A DNA stretch of 13,114 nt, from assembly GCA_009602725.1 (NCBI GenBank), contig WELB01000054.1:23692-36805 (forward strand). Reading direction: 5' to 3'. The translations under genes and the position numbers were made by a program. Source of the DNA: Spirogloea muscicola (lineage: Eukaryota > Streptophyta > Zygnematophyceae > Spirogloeales > Spirogloeaceae). Positions 1 through 10,128 of this stretch are shown one piece after another. Within the stretch, counting starts at the first letter, position 1. Every line of letters begins with the position of its first letter. Under the pieces are notes generated by a model. The model saw nothing but the letters and a program-made list of their open reading frames with translations, was not told the DNA's origin and did no database searches.

Positions 1-1245
1 TTTAGAGGCAACAGTACCATGCGATTGCCGGCAGCTGTCACCAAAGCGGCACCGCTGCTCCAAGAAGAACCTGCAGGTCTGCTACTTGAGCTGTGAGTGG
101 CCTGGTTCCGTCCTCCTCGCATCCATGGCATACTGCCTGGGAACGGCCTTGCTTGAGGTGAAGGTCTGCATGCTAGCATGTCTCCATAGGCCCTACCAGC
201 ATGGCTTCTGTGGTCGGATGCAAAAAGGTGACGCGCGCCTTCCTCGGCCCCTGCATAGCGACCTGGCCTCCATCAATTCTCTGCCCAAAGTACCACCGCC
301 CATCTGTGTGCCGGAATCGGCAAGTGGACCCCAGAGGTCGCTGCGAGCCCTTCCCAACTCGTTCTCCGCTGGTGGAAGTCAGTGCATGTGATGCAATGCG
401 GTCGAGATCATAACAACCATCATCGTCCGTGGATTGGTGTGACCCTGCAAAGCATTCAGCAGGACAAAGCATTCAGCAGGACAAAGAGTCCAAGTTATAA
501 CACGTTTGGCTAAGCTCCTCGCAAACCTCCTCAACGAGACACAGGAAGTCTGCCCAAGCTGGTGCAGATGCATGGCCATACGCACACAACACAAGTTTGC
601 GGGTCGCCGTCTTGCCTGCTTGTCCAGCGGGCCTCCGCACGTCCTGCACCTGCCGCAGCTTGCCAAGCCCTTCCTCGCTCGCCTGCAGTGCGCTCCGCAG
701 CTCCTCCAGAACCTGCAGCAGAGCAGGCGCAGGACGTCTGCCCAGCTTACTCCCACCATCTCTTCGCACCGCGCTAGCGAGATCGGGCTGTGCGAGAGCT
801 CACCAGGCCAGCGACGACGCAGAAGCCGGGGCAAGGGGTCTGACAGGCGCTCTCACCTCCTGGAGCTCGGCATCTGCAGCAGGGTCGAGGCCCAGGGAAG
901 CCTCCAGCTCCTGGATGGACGCGCGTTGCTCCGCGACTTGCTCCTGGAGCTCCTGCTCCAGCGCCGTCGCCTCCGCCGCCGCCGCCGCCGTCTCCGCCGC
1001 CGCCGCCACCGCCGCCGCCGCCCCAAAACCTAAACCCTGAAACCCTAAAACCTAGCCGCCGCCGTCGCGCCGCCGCCGCCGCCCCTGCCGCCGCCACCGC
1101 CGCCGCCGAAGCCGCTGCCGAAACGGTGCCGGCGCAGAGCTGCCAGGGCGCAGCCGCAGGCGACTGACGCAGAGGCCGCTCGCGCACCGAGATTTGCCTT
1201 TGGACTCGCTCGTCAAGCGCCACACCTTACGGCGGGGAAGGCCAT
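1..1245 (-). CDS. ZGPAT: ZGPAT-like CCCH zinc finger / G-patch family protein, 5' part only (runs off the left edge)
   Basis: Spliced model, read leftwards: 1245-1231 (tentative first exon), 1036-857, 712-582, 368-197, 78-1. All junctions are GT-AG and the phases agree, giving 192 codons before the edge. Seen: an Ala-rich start, a coiled coil at residues 27-86 (ELQEQVAEQ, VLEELRSALQ), a Tudor-like segment at 124-166 containing TCRFRHTDGRWYFG and ARVTFLHPTTEAM, then a CCCH finger at 168-186 (Cys168, Cys176, Cys182, His186; C-x7-C-x5-C-x3-H). Known: this order (N-terminal coiled coil, CCCH finger, later G-patch) is that of ZGPAT and its plant homologues, which are nuclear nucleic-acid-binding proteins; the plant members carry the HTDGRWY segment before the finger. 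The G-patch would lie beyond position 1. Weak points are the first exon (ATG at 1245, donor GTAAGG) and the acceptor at 1036. The exon ending at 582 uses donor GTATGG; a donor at 649 is an alternative. The last exon could instead end at 18 (donor GTACTG), but read-through gives SHG followed by TVASK. Family call is firm; exact ends are not. Confidence 0.72.
451..484. repeat. Perfect 17-bp tandem duplication
   Basis: Two adjacent identical copies of AGCATTCAGCAGGACAA, 451-467 and 468-484. In the preferred model it lies in the ZGPAT-like intron (581-369), where it should have no coding effect. Confidence 0.85.
961..1108. repeat. GCC/CCG trinucleotide-rich tract split by the telo-box cluster
   Basis: Interrupted CCG/CGC triplets on both sides of the telomere-like motif (about 964-1022 and 1056-1108). 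On the minus strand the left half encodes the Ala-rich start of the ZGPAT-like protein; the right half falls in its proposed first intron. Such tracts change length easily, so the alanine count may vary between strains. Confidence 0.7.
1027..1055. repeat. Telomere-like / telo-box cluster
   Basis: Degenerate copies of the plant-type telomere unit (CCCTAAA / TTTAGGG): CCTAAACCCTG followed by AAACCCTAA at 1040-1048, then AACCTAG. It is a short interstitial cluster inside a GCC-rich island, not a chromosome end. AAACCCTAA is the known plant telo-box found near start sites of growth and translation genes. Read on the minus strand, the same bases supply the TTTCAG acceptor proposed for the second ZGPAT exon (AG at 1038-1037). 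Confidence 0.6.
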
Positions 1246-1356
1246 CCATCGACGGGGACAGCCAGTCTCGGGCCCTTGAGCGGGGGGAAGGACACATGTG
1301 GGCGCTCCGAGGCTGGCAGAGAGGCTGAGCACCCAGCAGGCGCTGGGACTGCAGCA
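1246..1356. promoter_or_regulatory. Compact bidirectional promoter between the ZGPAT-like and LACS genes
   Basis: Only about 110 bp separate the predicted minus-strand ATG (1245) and the predicted plus-strand ATG (1357). The interval is GC-rich and I see no TATA box. Both 5' leaders and the core promoter must fit here or overlap the first exons or introns. Shared, TATA-less control is inferred from the geometry, and depends on both first-exon calls being right. Confidence 0.4.
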
Positions 1357-4300
1357 ATGGCGCCTTCACAGCCCCAAGCGGAGTGCGGCAGTGACAGCCT
1401 GCAGAAGGAGACCACCGGTACCCAACGATTCCATTTCACTGCCGTGTCACGTTGCAGCGAATGCCTTCAGACATTCTATGGCGTCTAATTCTTACATCAT
1501 TGGGAAGGGCTTTACTGCTTTGAGACCCTACATGAACGTGGATTTGCTCACTCGTTGCCATGTAGAGAGCTTTTTGTCTTGCGCATGTTTTGGCACTTGC
1601 TGCAAGTTTTGAGACTTATTGCAGTGGCTTGAACAGATAACTAGGTTGGTTGAAGCCCGCTTGTCTGAGCTGCAACTTGCATCTGCCACTGTTGTCTGGC
1701 TATTTTGCATTCGAAGCAGAAAGTATACCGAGGTCTTGGGGCCTTGAGATGATGCACACAGCGGGCGAATACATTCCCGGTGCGCTTCACACCATTTCAT
1801 GTCAATTACTGGCCATGTCTGTTTAAGTGTGAGAGCTGAATATCTAGAGCTCTTGGTCCTTAGCTGGACGCGCTTATATTTTGGGTGTTAGGTTGAACAT
1901 GCACTTGCTGTGGTTGACATTGCCAATCTTCTTGTTGACAGAGGGTACCTATAGTGTGGCCCTGCCGGAGAAGCTGTCAGACAATAATTGGGCTGTTCAC
2001 AGGTATGTAACTACTAAGAGCCAGTGCGTAAGTCTACCAGTGACTCAGTGGTGATAGAGATTCCTTAAGCTACGCTTGACGCAGGCAGAACATAGGTCCA
2101 CTTATGCAGCCTCTTCAGGAAGACCTTTCAAGGCCGCACACTTGAGAATTCATGTACTGCTTGCCTGCTTGCGTAAAACAACAGCAGCTGAAATTCTACT
2201 GTGTGCTCATGCACCGCAGACTGGTTCAAAAAGGGCTATGCCCTGTTGATAATCTGCGTTACTGAGTCGTTGCCCTGTGCACTATGTAGGGAGCAAGCTT
2301 GTTCAACAGATCTCTTGCCAAAGCAATGAACAAGCTTGTCCATCTTGATGTAGGTCTGCCCGGTTTCCTCTGAAGCTTATGAGCGGCTTTGCCGATTCGG
2401 ATGTCAGAACGCTTCATGACAACTTTGAGTGAGTTCTCCTTTACCTTCTTGATGGCTCTGTACAAGCCATGCTTTGTCACACTAGTGAGAATGTTTTTGG
2501 TCTTCGGTTTCTGACGACTATCGTGAATGCAAAGTCGTTGCTTATCAAAATGGGGCTGGTGCTGCTAGTCTAGAGTAGAAGAGTAACAGCCTTCGACGTC
2601 TTCAGCATGCCACTGGTGCAAGCTCGTTAGAGAACCAGGTGAAAGCCTGACATTCCTTAGGGTTTAGGTGAAGGGCACAGGCTGTGGCCCAATTAAACTG
2701 TTGCTTTTGTACATCCATTTGCACAATAATCACAGGCATGGAATCCAAACCTACCCAGATGAGCCCTGCTTGGGCAGCAGGGTGAGACAAGATGGCACAG
2801 TCGGATCGTGAGTGCTCTCTCCTGTGATAAGTCTGAATCAAGCAGAAGATGTTCAATCAAGCCCACCTGGACTGCACCTGTGACTGTTGTGTCCAGAAGT
2901 TTCAGCACTGATGCAGGACTCTTCTGTCACATAGTTGGGCCTCCACGGCCCTTACAGGTTAGCGATGTGTATTGCACAGGTATGAGTGGCTCACATACAA
3001 GGAGGCAGGCGAAGCTCGCACAGCAGTTGGATCTGGGTTGGTTCTACAAGATATCCCCAAGGTGCAAATGGGCTGTCCCATATCCCAGCAGCATGTAGAG
3101 AGCAGCATGTGGGGCTCTCGGTTGTTCTCTTTTATCCTTGTGTGATGACAATGTTTCCTGGCCAATGTGGACATTACATCTGATATTGATTCTCAAGACA
3201 ACATCTACTTGAGAATTACAGGGTTATTGTCTACTGCTGCTTCGAGATCCCGGCCATGTGTTGTAAATGACAAGTACTCAACTAAGCTTGTTGAAGAAAA
3301 TCTCGTTCATGTAAGCTGATCTATGTTTCTTGTGGTGACAGGGGACTCGTGTGGGCCTCTTCTTCATAAATAGGCCTGAGTGGGTAATTGTGGAGCAGGC
3401 CTGCAACGCCTATGGATATGTGTCAGTGCCACTCTATGACACACTAGGTATAGCACCTTACAAATGTATCTTACAGAAGCTGCTACTTCCAAGAGTGGAG
3501 AATACTATGCAGGCTTGACGCTGATAGAATGAAGGACAGATGCCTTGGTATGTGTCATTGCAGGACTCCTCTGTAATCCTCGTGGGTCTCACTTGCAGGT
3601 CCAGATGCCGTCAAGTACATCATTAACCATGCAGAGATTGCATGTATATTTTGTACCCGCGACAAGCTGCAGACTGTAAGAGCTCCATGCTCTGAGTATA
3701 CGTGGTTGCAAGCGAATGTCCAAATTTCTGTTTACTCCATTCACTTATCTCACACGATTTGGCTATGTCTAGAATACTTGTTGCCAGTCGTTGACGTGAA
3801 CAGATACCTACGAAGCAGCTAGCCTGGTGTTTGCAACTGAGACTCTTTGGTTGGCATGCAGCTAATTGATTGTCTTCCGGATTGCCATTCTGTAAAATTC
3901 GTAGTGGTATGTGCGTAAGTTCGCAAACGCCTACAATGTCAGAAGCTTACAGCCAGTCAGACATGCTAGAGCTCTTTGCAAATTTTGCTGGCTGGTACAT
4001 ATTAGGTGGGGTTGCATATGTGTGGTGCTGTTGATAGTCAGAAAGGCAGTACTATTCACATCATCAGGTCCTGTGTAAATTTCTTCTGATTGTCTTCATT
4101 CTTGGTCATGTAGGTGCTCGGCGGCACAGATCAAGTGCTACCTCTGTCCAAGCCAGGATCTGGAGTAGTCTATATACCTTACAGCAAATTGGAGGCTCAA
4201 GTACGTGCCCTCGCAAGTCTCACAAGCTTCACTGACTCAGGCAGATGGACCTCCTAACACTCGACATTGTATTGGGAAAGAGCCTGGCTGATATGATGAA

Positions 4301-7300
4301 ACCATTGACAACAGTAGTTCAGATAAAGTTACTTCTAAGCAAGTATACCAACTCCTTCTGCTGGTTTGTCTTTGATGTTGCAGGGCAAGCTGACTACTAT
4401 ACCATTCAGCCCATCACACCCTAGCGACTTAGCTACCATCTGCTACACCAGCGGTACCACTGGCACGCCAAAGGTGATCATGGCGCTGTTCCTGCAAGCT
4501 ATACAGCATACAGGAGGTGGCCTGAAGCCACTTGGCTGACACCTTTTAGCTTGGTCCGAGATCTAAGCAATGCGCCAATGCCCTCTGTCAAACAGGGTGC
4601 CATGCTGACTCACTCCAACTTCATTGCAAGCGCCGCTGGCGTTTGCAGTGGCTCTCCTATATATACAGGAGACGTGTAAGTTATTCTGGCCCTGTTCCTG
4701 CAGACCTGCTGGCAGATGGTCACGAGCAATGTCAGATGTCCTTGAAGATGCTGATGGACGGTGGATCTTCACGTATCTCCTTGGATTACCCAGTTTAGGT
4801 CTCATGCTTACTTGCCTTCTTGCAGACATATTTCCTATCTTCCTCTTGCTCATATATATGAAAGGATGAACATCACAGCAATGCTACACTATGGAGTTGC
4901 GATTGGGTTCTATCAAGGGGTGGGTACACGTCCTATGCTTGATTGATCATCATGCACAAGTCTGCAAATGTTGTAGTTAAAATGTGCATGCATATGGAAT
5001 GTGAGTACAAGGCTTCAACTTAATTGGTTGTCCAAAATCCGTACAATCACAGCACAGCAGGACAAGCCATTGGACTAAAGGTCTTGGCCTATGATCTGCT
5101 CTCGTTGTGGCAGGACATCATGAAGCTCATGGATGACTTGGAGGTTTTGAAACCAACATTCTTTGCCAGCGTACCAAGACTGTACAATCGCATCTATGAC
5201 AGGTACTTGTGCTTTCTCACAGTATTCTGTTGTGGTCTGCTGTGTTTTGCACTTGCCCTGTTCTCATGCTTTAGTTGTCCCTTCAATGTCTCACCTGCAA
5301 TAAGGTACGTTCCCTGAGGGTTCTTGGCATTGTTGCAGAATATTAGCGACCGTAAAAAGCTCTGGTGGACTCAAAGAGTACCTCTTCAATGTTGCTTACA
5401 ATGCCAAGAAGTCTGCCCTTGAAAAAGGTATTGCCTGTATGGCCTAGCTGCATTGAGTAGGTGTATATATTCAAGTGTATCTTGTACTTAAGCAGTTCTT
5501 GCAATATCATGATGATAGGCAGCATCTGAGGAGGCATCCGCTGATTCATGTGATACAGGCCGCACCCCGTCCCCTGTGTGGGATCGGCTTGTTTTTAACA
5601 AGATCAAAGCCCGGCTTGGTGGTCGAGTTCGCATCATGACCACGGGAGCATCGCCCATCTCGCCTGAAGTCTTTGACTTCCTAAAAGTGTGAGCATGTGT
5701 TCTACGGTGTTTGTCTACTGAAATAAGTCTTTTGGATCGGCATTCACAGAATGTATTTCTTCCTGTACGAGCTGGTGAAATTTTGCATGCTGCTGATGCT
5801 TACTTATTTACTTCCTTTCACGTTGATTCAGCTGCTTTGGAGGAAGACTGGTTGAGGGCTATGGAATGACCGAAACAACATGCACAATATCCAACATGGA
5901 TGAAGGAGACAACATGTCTGGCCACGTTGGATCCCCTAATCCAGCCTGTGGTAAGTGAAAACCATGTGGTCAGGTCTCACTGTCTCTCAGTCATTTGCTA
6001 AGGCCCTCATGTATGGTCGTTGGCAGAAGACTCTGGCAGTGGTTGCGCTTTTACGAAGCACTGATGTAAATCTTGCATCTAGGAGTGAGCTGCTGATGTT
6101 GCTGTTGGAGGACTTGTAATTTTTAAGTGCAGAGGTGAAGTTGGTGGATGTGCCCGAGATGGAGTACACCTCTGCCGATCAGCCGTACCCTCGGGGAGAG
6201 ATCTGTGTTCGAGGTCCCATTGTTTTCAAGGGCTACTACAAGGATGAGAAGCAGACGTAAGTAGCACTCAACTCCTCTTGCGTCTGGTGAAGCTCAAACC
6301 GTGGATGCGAACCTCTAGATTCCCTTGAGAGCAGAGTTGGTCGAAAGACAGATTGGCAATCTGTCTTTTGTCTCAAATTAGCTAGCAGCTTCTCATACTT
6401 AAGTGCCGTCAAGCACTTATGCAGAGGGCTTTCAAGGAGAGATGGAGTTTTTACTTTGTTCAATTTTACACACTTGTCTGGTAGTTCAGGACACCACATC
6501 AACTGCATGTGTTGCTCAGAGATTGATGGCCAAGCTTGATGCGGTCCCTCCTGACCTGCACTGTCCAGGAAGGAGATGGTTGATGAAGAAGGCTGGCTTC
6601 ATACTGGTGACATTGGGTTGTGGCTTCCAGGTGGACGCCTCAAAATCATTGACAGGTCCTTGACAGCCTGCCCTTATTGCGCTTATTTACGATTCTGTAT
6701 ATGAGGAGTGCTGACTGTGGAAGTGGATAAGCTGCCAGATTGGTTGCAGCGCTAGCTCGTGTGCAAAGTAGATTGCTCGGCTACTGGTTGTATGCAGAGG
6801 TCCGCGCTCACCAGGTGCACCAATTGCATCACTTGTAGTCACTCCTTGACTATTCCTGATATTGTTACGTCTCTATCCTGCCACGTACTTCACAAGGCCT
6901 GATCAGCTCTTCATGCATCCAGGAAGAAGAATATATTCAAGCTCGCACAAGGAGAGTACATTGCTCCTGAAAAGATAGAGAATGTCTATCAGAGGAGCCG
7001 GTTTGTGCAGCAATGTTTTGTCCATGGTGCTTCTTCATCTATCTTGCTTCTTGTCAAGTCGGCCATGATGACTGCTTGTGGTGCTCAGCTTTGCAGTGGG
7101 CAGTTGTGGCTTATTTCCATTGGTTTGCAAGATAAAGCAGGAGTTACCACTCATTTTGATTTGCGTGCATGACCATTCAGTATTGTCAACATCTCATCAA
7201 CCCGTGGTTTGCTGCAGGGGATAGTTTCAACGCGAGCTTAGTAGCAGTTGTCGTTGTTGATCCTGAAGAGCTGACATTGTGGGCCAAAGGGCGAGGAATA

Positions 7301-8153
7301 CAGGTGACACCACAAAGGCGTCGCTCATGCTCATGTGCCATGGTCAGAAGTGTTAACATGTGTTTGTCTTGAGTTGGATGATCTGTGGAGCCATATCTCT
7401 TGTACTTTGCATTGATGACTGGCTAGTCAGTGCTGGTGCTCACTTATTTTAAGGCTTGACAGAAGCTCTCACAGATTATGGTGTCAATCTTGACAGCATG
7501 CGAACGATCTTGCCAAGCTCTGTGAAGATCCAGTCGCGAAGGCAGCTGTACTAGCTGACATGGATGAGCTGGGCAAGGATGCTAAGGTGTGTACAGTGGT
7601 AGTATTGGCACGAGGCATTGTCAGGGGCAACGGGGCAGGCACCTAGGCATTTGGAAATTCTGATTGGCCACTTGATGCGCTGGTATCAGTCCTCGTCAAT
7701 GTGCCGACAACATTTGGGGTCTGACTGACGGCCTGAAGCGGTGCACCCGTCTTTGTGATGTCATGTGCTCAGTTGCGAGGCTTTGAGTATGCCAAAAACA
7801 TCCATCTCGTTCCAGAGCCCTTCACCCTGGAAAACGACCTTCTCACACCGACCTTCAAGGTACACTGGGGGCTTCCCCTTATACTTTTATCCTTATCATT
7901 CCTGTGCTCGTCCTCTTCCAAAGGCCAACGATACTGAGGTTGTAGCTCACGCTTTGAGGTACACGCTGTGACCATGTGGTGCATGCCAGCTGCACTTGTA
8001 TTGTGCATGTGTATGGGCTTACAGAGGAACCTGGGCTTGTGCGTGCAGATCAAGCGACCTCAAGCAAAGGCATTCTTTGAGAAGGAGATTGCACGGATGT
8101 ATACCGAGCTTGCTGCAAAGGAGAGGGCGCTGCCCACGAGGTCCAAATTATAG
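1357..8153 (+). CDS. LACS: Long-chain acyl-CoA synthetase, peroxisomal LACS6/LACS7 type (23 exons, 679 aa)
   Basis: Activates long-chain fatty acids to acyl-CoA (ATP to AMP and PPi), in plants for peroxisomal beta-oxidation. Exons: 1357-1417, 1942-2002, 2354-2428, 2736-2807, 2980-3061, 3342-3447, 3599-3675, 3862-3906, 4114-4200, 4384-4473, 4596-4675, 4826-4919, 5114-5202, 5339-5427, 5559-5688, 5832-5950, 6133-6256, 6569-6655, 6923-7026, 7218-7303, 7497-7586, 7773-7859, 8049-8153. Every intron is GT-AG and every phase fits; total 2040 nt. Seen: AMP-binding P-loop [11 protein letters not shown] (243-253), PLAHIYER in exon 12, GYGMTET (422-428), RGEICVRG (473-480), the fatty acyl-CoA synthetase signature with GWLHTGDIG and LKIIDRKKNIF (499-528), [13 protein letters not shown] (from 533), and C-terminal SKL, a type 1 peroxisomal signal. 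Length matches plant LACS6/7 (about 700). The family call and exons 2-23 are firm. Exon 1 is a moderate call: the donor (G|GTACCC) is weak, but the phase fits and the ATG at 1357 is the first in its frame. No PTS2-type N-terminal signal is visible. Confidence 0.94.
1418..1941 (+). other. LACS intron 1 (longest intron)
   Basis: A 524-bp interval between the proposed first exon and the exon beginning at 1942 ([11 protein letters not shown]). Its only ORFs are short and family-less (for example an ATG at 1479), so I see no gene inside. If exon 1 is wrong, the true first exon probably lies in or just before this interval. Confidence 0.55.
8145..8153 (+). other. Codons for C-terminal SKL peroxisomal targeting signal (PTS1) plus stop
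   Basis: TCC AAA TTA TAG starting at 8142 encodes Ser-Lys-Leu-stop, preceded by Pro-Thr-Arg. SKL is the canonical PTS1 bound by the PEX5 receptor, so the enzyme is predicted to be imported into peroxisomes. Plant LACS7 carries a PTS1 as well as a PTS2; here only the PTS1 is evident. Confidence 0.9.
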
Positions 8154-8640
8154 TCTGTGAGACAGAGCAACTGAATGCAACAAAGGTTATGCCAGCTTTG
8201 CAGGATAATGCTCCCACTTTGCATCAGACCCTAGTACATATTCTAGTCCTGCATACTCCTGGGCACACCCCGTGCAGTATTGGGCACCCCCCGCTTATCC
8301 TGCTACATTGATGTGATACCTGTGAGCTTGGGGCAGCTACCTTGACACTTACGATGACCGAACCTGCCTCCTCATGCTCGCTGCATCTCTTATGTTCCAC
8401 ATCGTGACTACTACAATATGGTAGCTTCCAATTCTTCTTGACTCTGTCTGGTAGCCGCGGCCTTCGGGCAGTGCACGTCTTTGCAGCTGGCTCTCAAAAT
8501 GCCTCAGGCCAGCAGTTTGAAGCTTGGGCTTGGGGCCCCTTACCTGGTGGAATATGCAGTGAAAACTGAAAAGTGGAGAGATATTAGTAGACCCATGACC
8601 TTAAGGTGGAAGAGGCGCTGGCAATAAACACCAGGTCTGT
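8154..8640 (+). terminator. LACS 3' untranslated region with candidate poly(A) signal
   Basis: No coding potential is seen after the stop. The first canonical-looking signal is AATAAA at 8623-8628, about 470 nt downstream. The chlorophyte-type signal TGTAA was not found between 8154 and about 9400. The true cleavage site cannot be fixed from sequence. Confidence 0.3.
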
Positions 8641-9744
8641 GTCAAGCATAACGCCGCTCTCCAAGTCTGCATTGCAAGAGGAAGAGAGTGTGCTCTCTCA
8701 GAGGGCGGTGCCGGAAGGGTCAGCCCAGACGTCTTGGATGTGGTACATTGGTGAAGCAAGCGCATTAGTCTGGGGAAGCCCTTGACGCGACCAGTGGGCC
8801 GTGGGAGAGCTCCCCGTGTGTGGGACTGCCCAGCACATCGAACTTATTAAGAAAGTGTGCACGCGTACTCCTGCGTCTTAGCTGTGGCTGCCGCCCACCT
8901 TTGGTGCGGGCTGAGTCTGTGTAGTCTGATTTGGTTTTGGGCGTACTCCTACCGCAGGCCGTGCTATGGCTGCTGCATCTGGGTCTAGGCGGAGTACTTC
9001 TTTCCCAGCTGCGAGTTACTCGGACTTGCTGTTGCTCACTCGTGGGTCCTGAGCATCCCTCTGAATTGTCCCGTGTCTAGCTGTGTAGTTCTTCTTCTCG
9101 GGACCTTATTGGCTTTTGGACATTGTCCATTCCTTTTGGGCTGGCCTACCCAGCCCTCTCCACTTTGGGCGAGCACTTACCGGGAACACTTTGAGACAGC
9201 GCTTTTGGCCCCGTCGGACATTGTCAACTATTTTCGGGCTGGCTGTTGAGAGCGCTCGCCCCCTTTGGGAGAGCCACTTAATTTCTTTCTTTGGGCGCTA
9301 CAAGCAGATTGCGTCTGTACCACTTGATCGGGGGCAGTCTACTGGTCGCGTCTAGAGAAGTTGTTCTAAAATATGGAGAGCCTAAGTCGCCAAATACAAA
9401 GGGAAGGACAATTGGAGGTGCACATCACCAACGCGCTCAGTAACCACGGGTCACCAAGTAGAGGTTGACTGACCGTATGTCAATATACTGGGCGGCAAGT
9501 TAAGCACTTCTGTGGGGAGAGGGGCAAAAGCCCAGCAGCAGAGTACCAATCACAGCAGGCATAACCAATGAAACATCATCAGAAAGCATGAGCGATAATA
9601 TATTTACCACCCAAGATCTGATTTCTCAGGTTGTGCTTATTCCATACGAATCAATATAGAAAGGCATGTACCCATGACTCCCGCTATAGCACCAATTAGT
9701 AGATACAAGATACCTATATAAGAAAGAGCCTCCTTTGTGCATTA
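8641..9744. other. Intergenic region, no gene recognised
   Basis: Stop codons are frequent on both strands and the one ORF (9116-9355, plus) is short, resembles no family and lies across a degenerate repeat. From about 9580 to 9770 the sequence becomes AT-rich. No tRNA, rRNA or transposase signature was seen. Confidence 0.5.
9111..9300. repeat. Degenerate direct repeat, period about 98 bp, two copies
   Basis: Copy A begins GGACATTGTCCATTCC at 9118 and copy B begins GGACATTGTCAACTAT at 9216. Both continue with TTTT(G/C)GGGCTGGC, then a CTTTGGG-G-GAGC block, then ACTTA. The preceding GCTTTTGG is also shared. The copies are clearly diverged, so this is an old tandem duplication or remnant of a longer repeat family. 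No terminal inverted repeats or target-site duplications were found. Confidence 0.6.
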
Positions 9745-10128
9745 TTATTCATTTGGAAGCATATTCTTATTCTTGACTCGGGGTGGGGGAAGACGAGAAG
9801 ATGGGCACCTGTCGAAGCGCAGGAGAGATGCACATCGACAATCGCCAGTACCTGAAGACGAAAGAGAGGTCAACGGCGGGAAAGCAAGTCCAAGGTGGCG
9901 CTGACTTTGTAGGCGGGTCTGGCCGCTGCGTGCGTCGGGCAATCGCTGCGCCGCCGCCGGCAGCCCCACATCCTCCGAAGGGGCATCATCGAAGCACACG
10001 CCTCGAGCTACCAGATTGAATTTACTTGAGCCGGGACGGCGCGGGCTGCTGCCGGCACTGCTGACCGGCTTCTGGGAAGACGGAGTTGCGGCTGGCGAGG
10101 CCTTGGTAGATGTGAACAGCAGATGCCC
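9745..10128 (-). CDS. Possible exon or 3'-terminal coding segment, unknown product
   Basis: A 127-codon open stretch on the minus strand in a GC-rich island, starting after a plausible acceptor (CACTTTAG| at 10129) and ending at a TAA (9745). It is Ser/Pro/Arg-rich (SSQKPVSSAG, GVCFDDAPSEDVGLP) with no recognised domain. A pyrimidine tract ending in TTCAG inside it could be an internal acceptor, or CAG|GTACTG a donor. The plus strand is also open over 9783-10019, so strand and reality are both uncertain. No upstream partner could be joined with confidence. Confidence 0.25.
   Translation of the reverse strand, partial: GHLLFTSTKASPAATPSSQKPVSSAGSSPRRPGSSKFNLVARGVCFDDAPSEDVGLPAAAQRLPDARSGQTRLQSQRHLGLAFPPLTSLSSSGTGDCRCASLLRFDRCPSSRLPPPRVKNKNMLPNE

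Noticed and set aside
506-1033. 175-codon open frame on the plus strand ending in an Arg-rich repeat
   Set aside because: Antisense of the ZGPAT-like exons and of the GCC tract; the Arg run is just translated CGC/CCG repeats.
1027-1055. A true telomere or chromosome end
   Set aside because: Only a few degenerate units, with unique genic sequence on both sides.
774-1223. 149-codon minus-strand frame, Gly/Ala-rich
   Set aside because: Starts with GTG after an in-frame stop and is translated trinucleotide repeat; the coiled-coil frame over the same DNA fits a family and splices cleanly.
1528-1800. 90-codon minus-strand ORF inside LACS intron 1
   Set aside because: No family resemblance and no splice-consistent partners; consistent with chance in a 524-bp intron.
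6624-6656. Alternative LACS donor at CTTCCAG|GTGGAC (about 6630)
   Set aside because: Using it would delete the conserved GGRLKIID part of the acyl-CoA synthetase signature; reading on to 6655 keeps it and the phase.
9116-9355. 79-codon plus-strand ORF
   Set aside because: Lies across the degenerate direct repeat, has no recognisable domain, and starts without supporting context.
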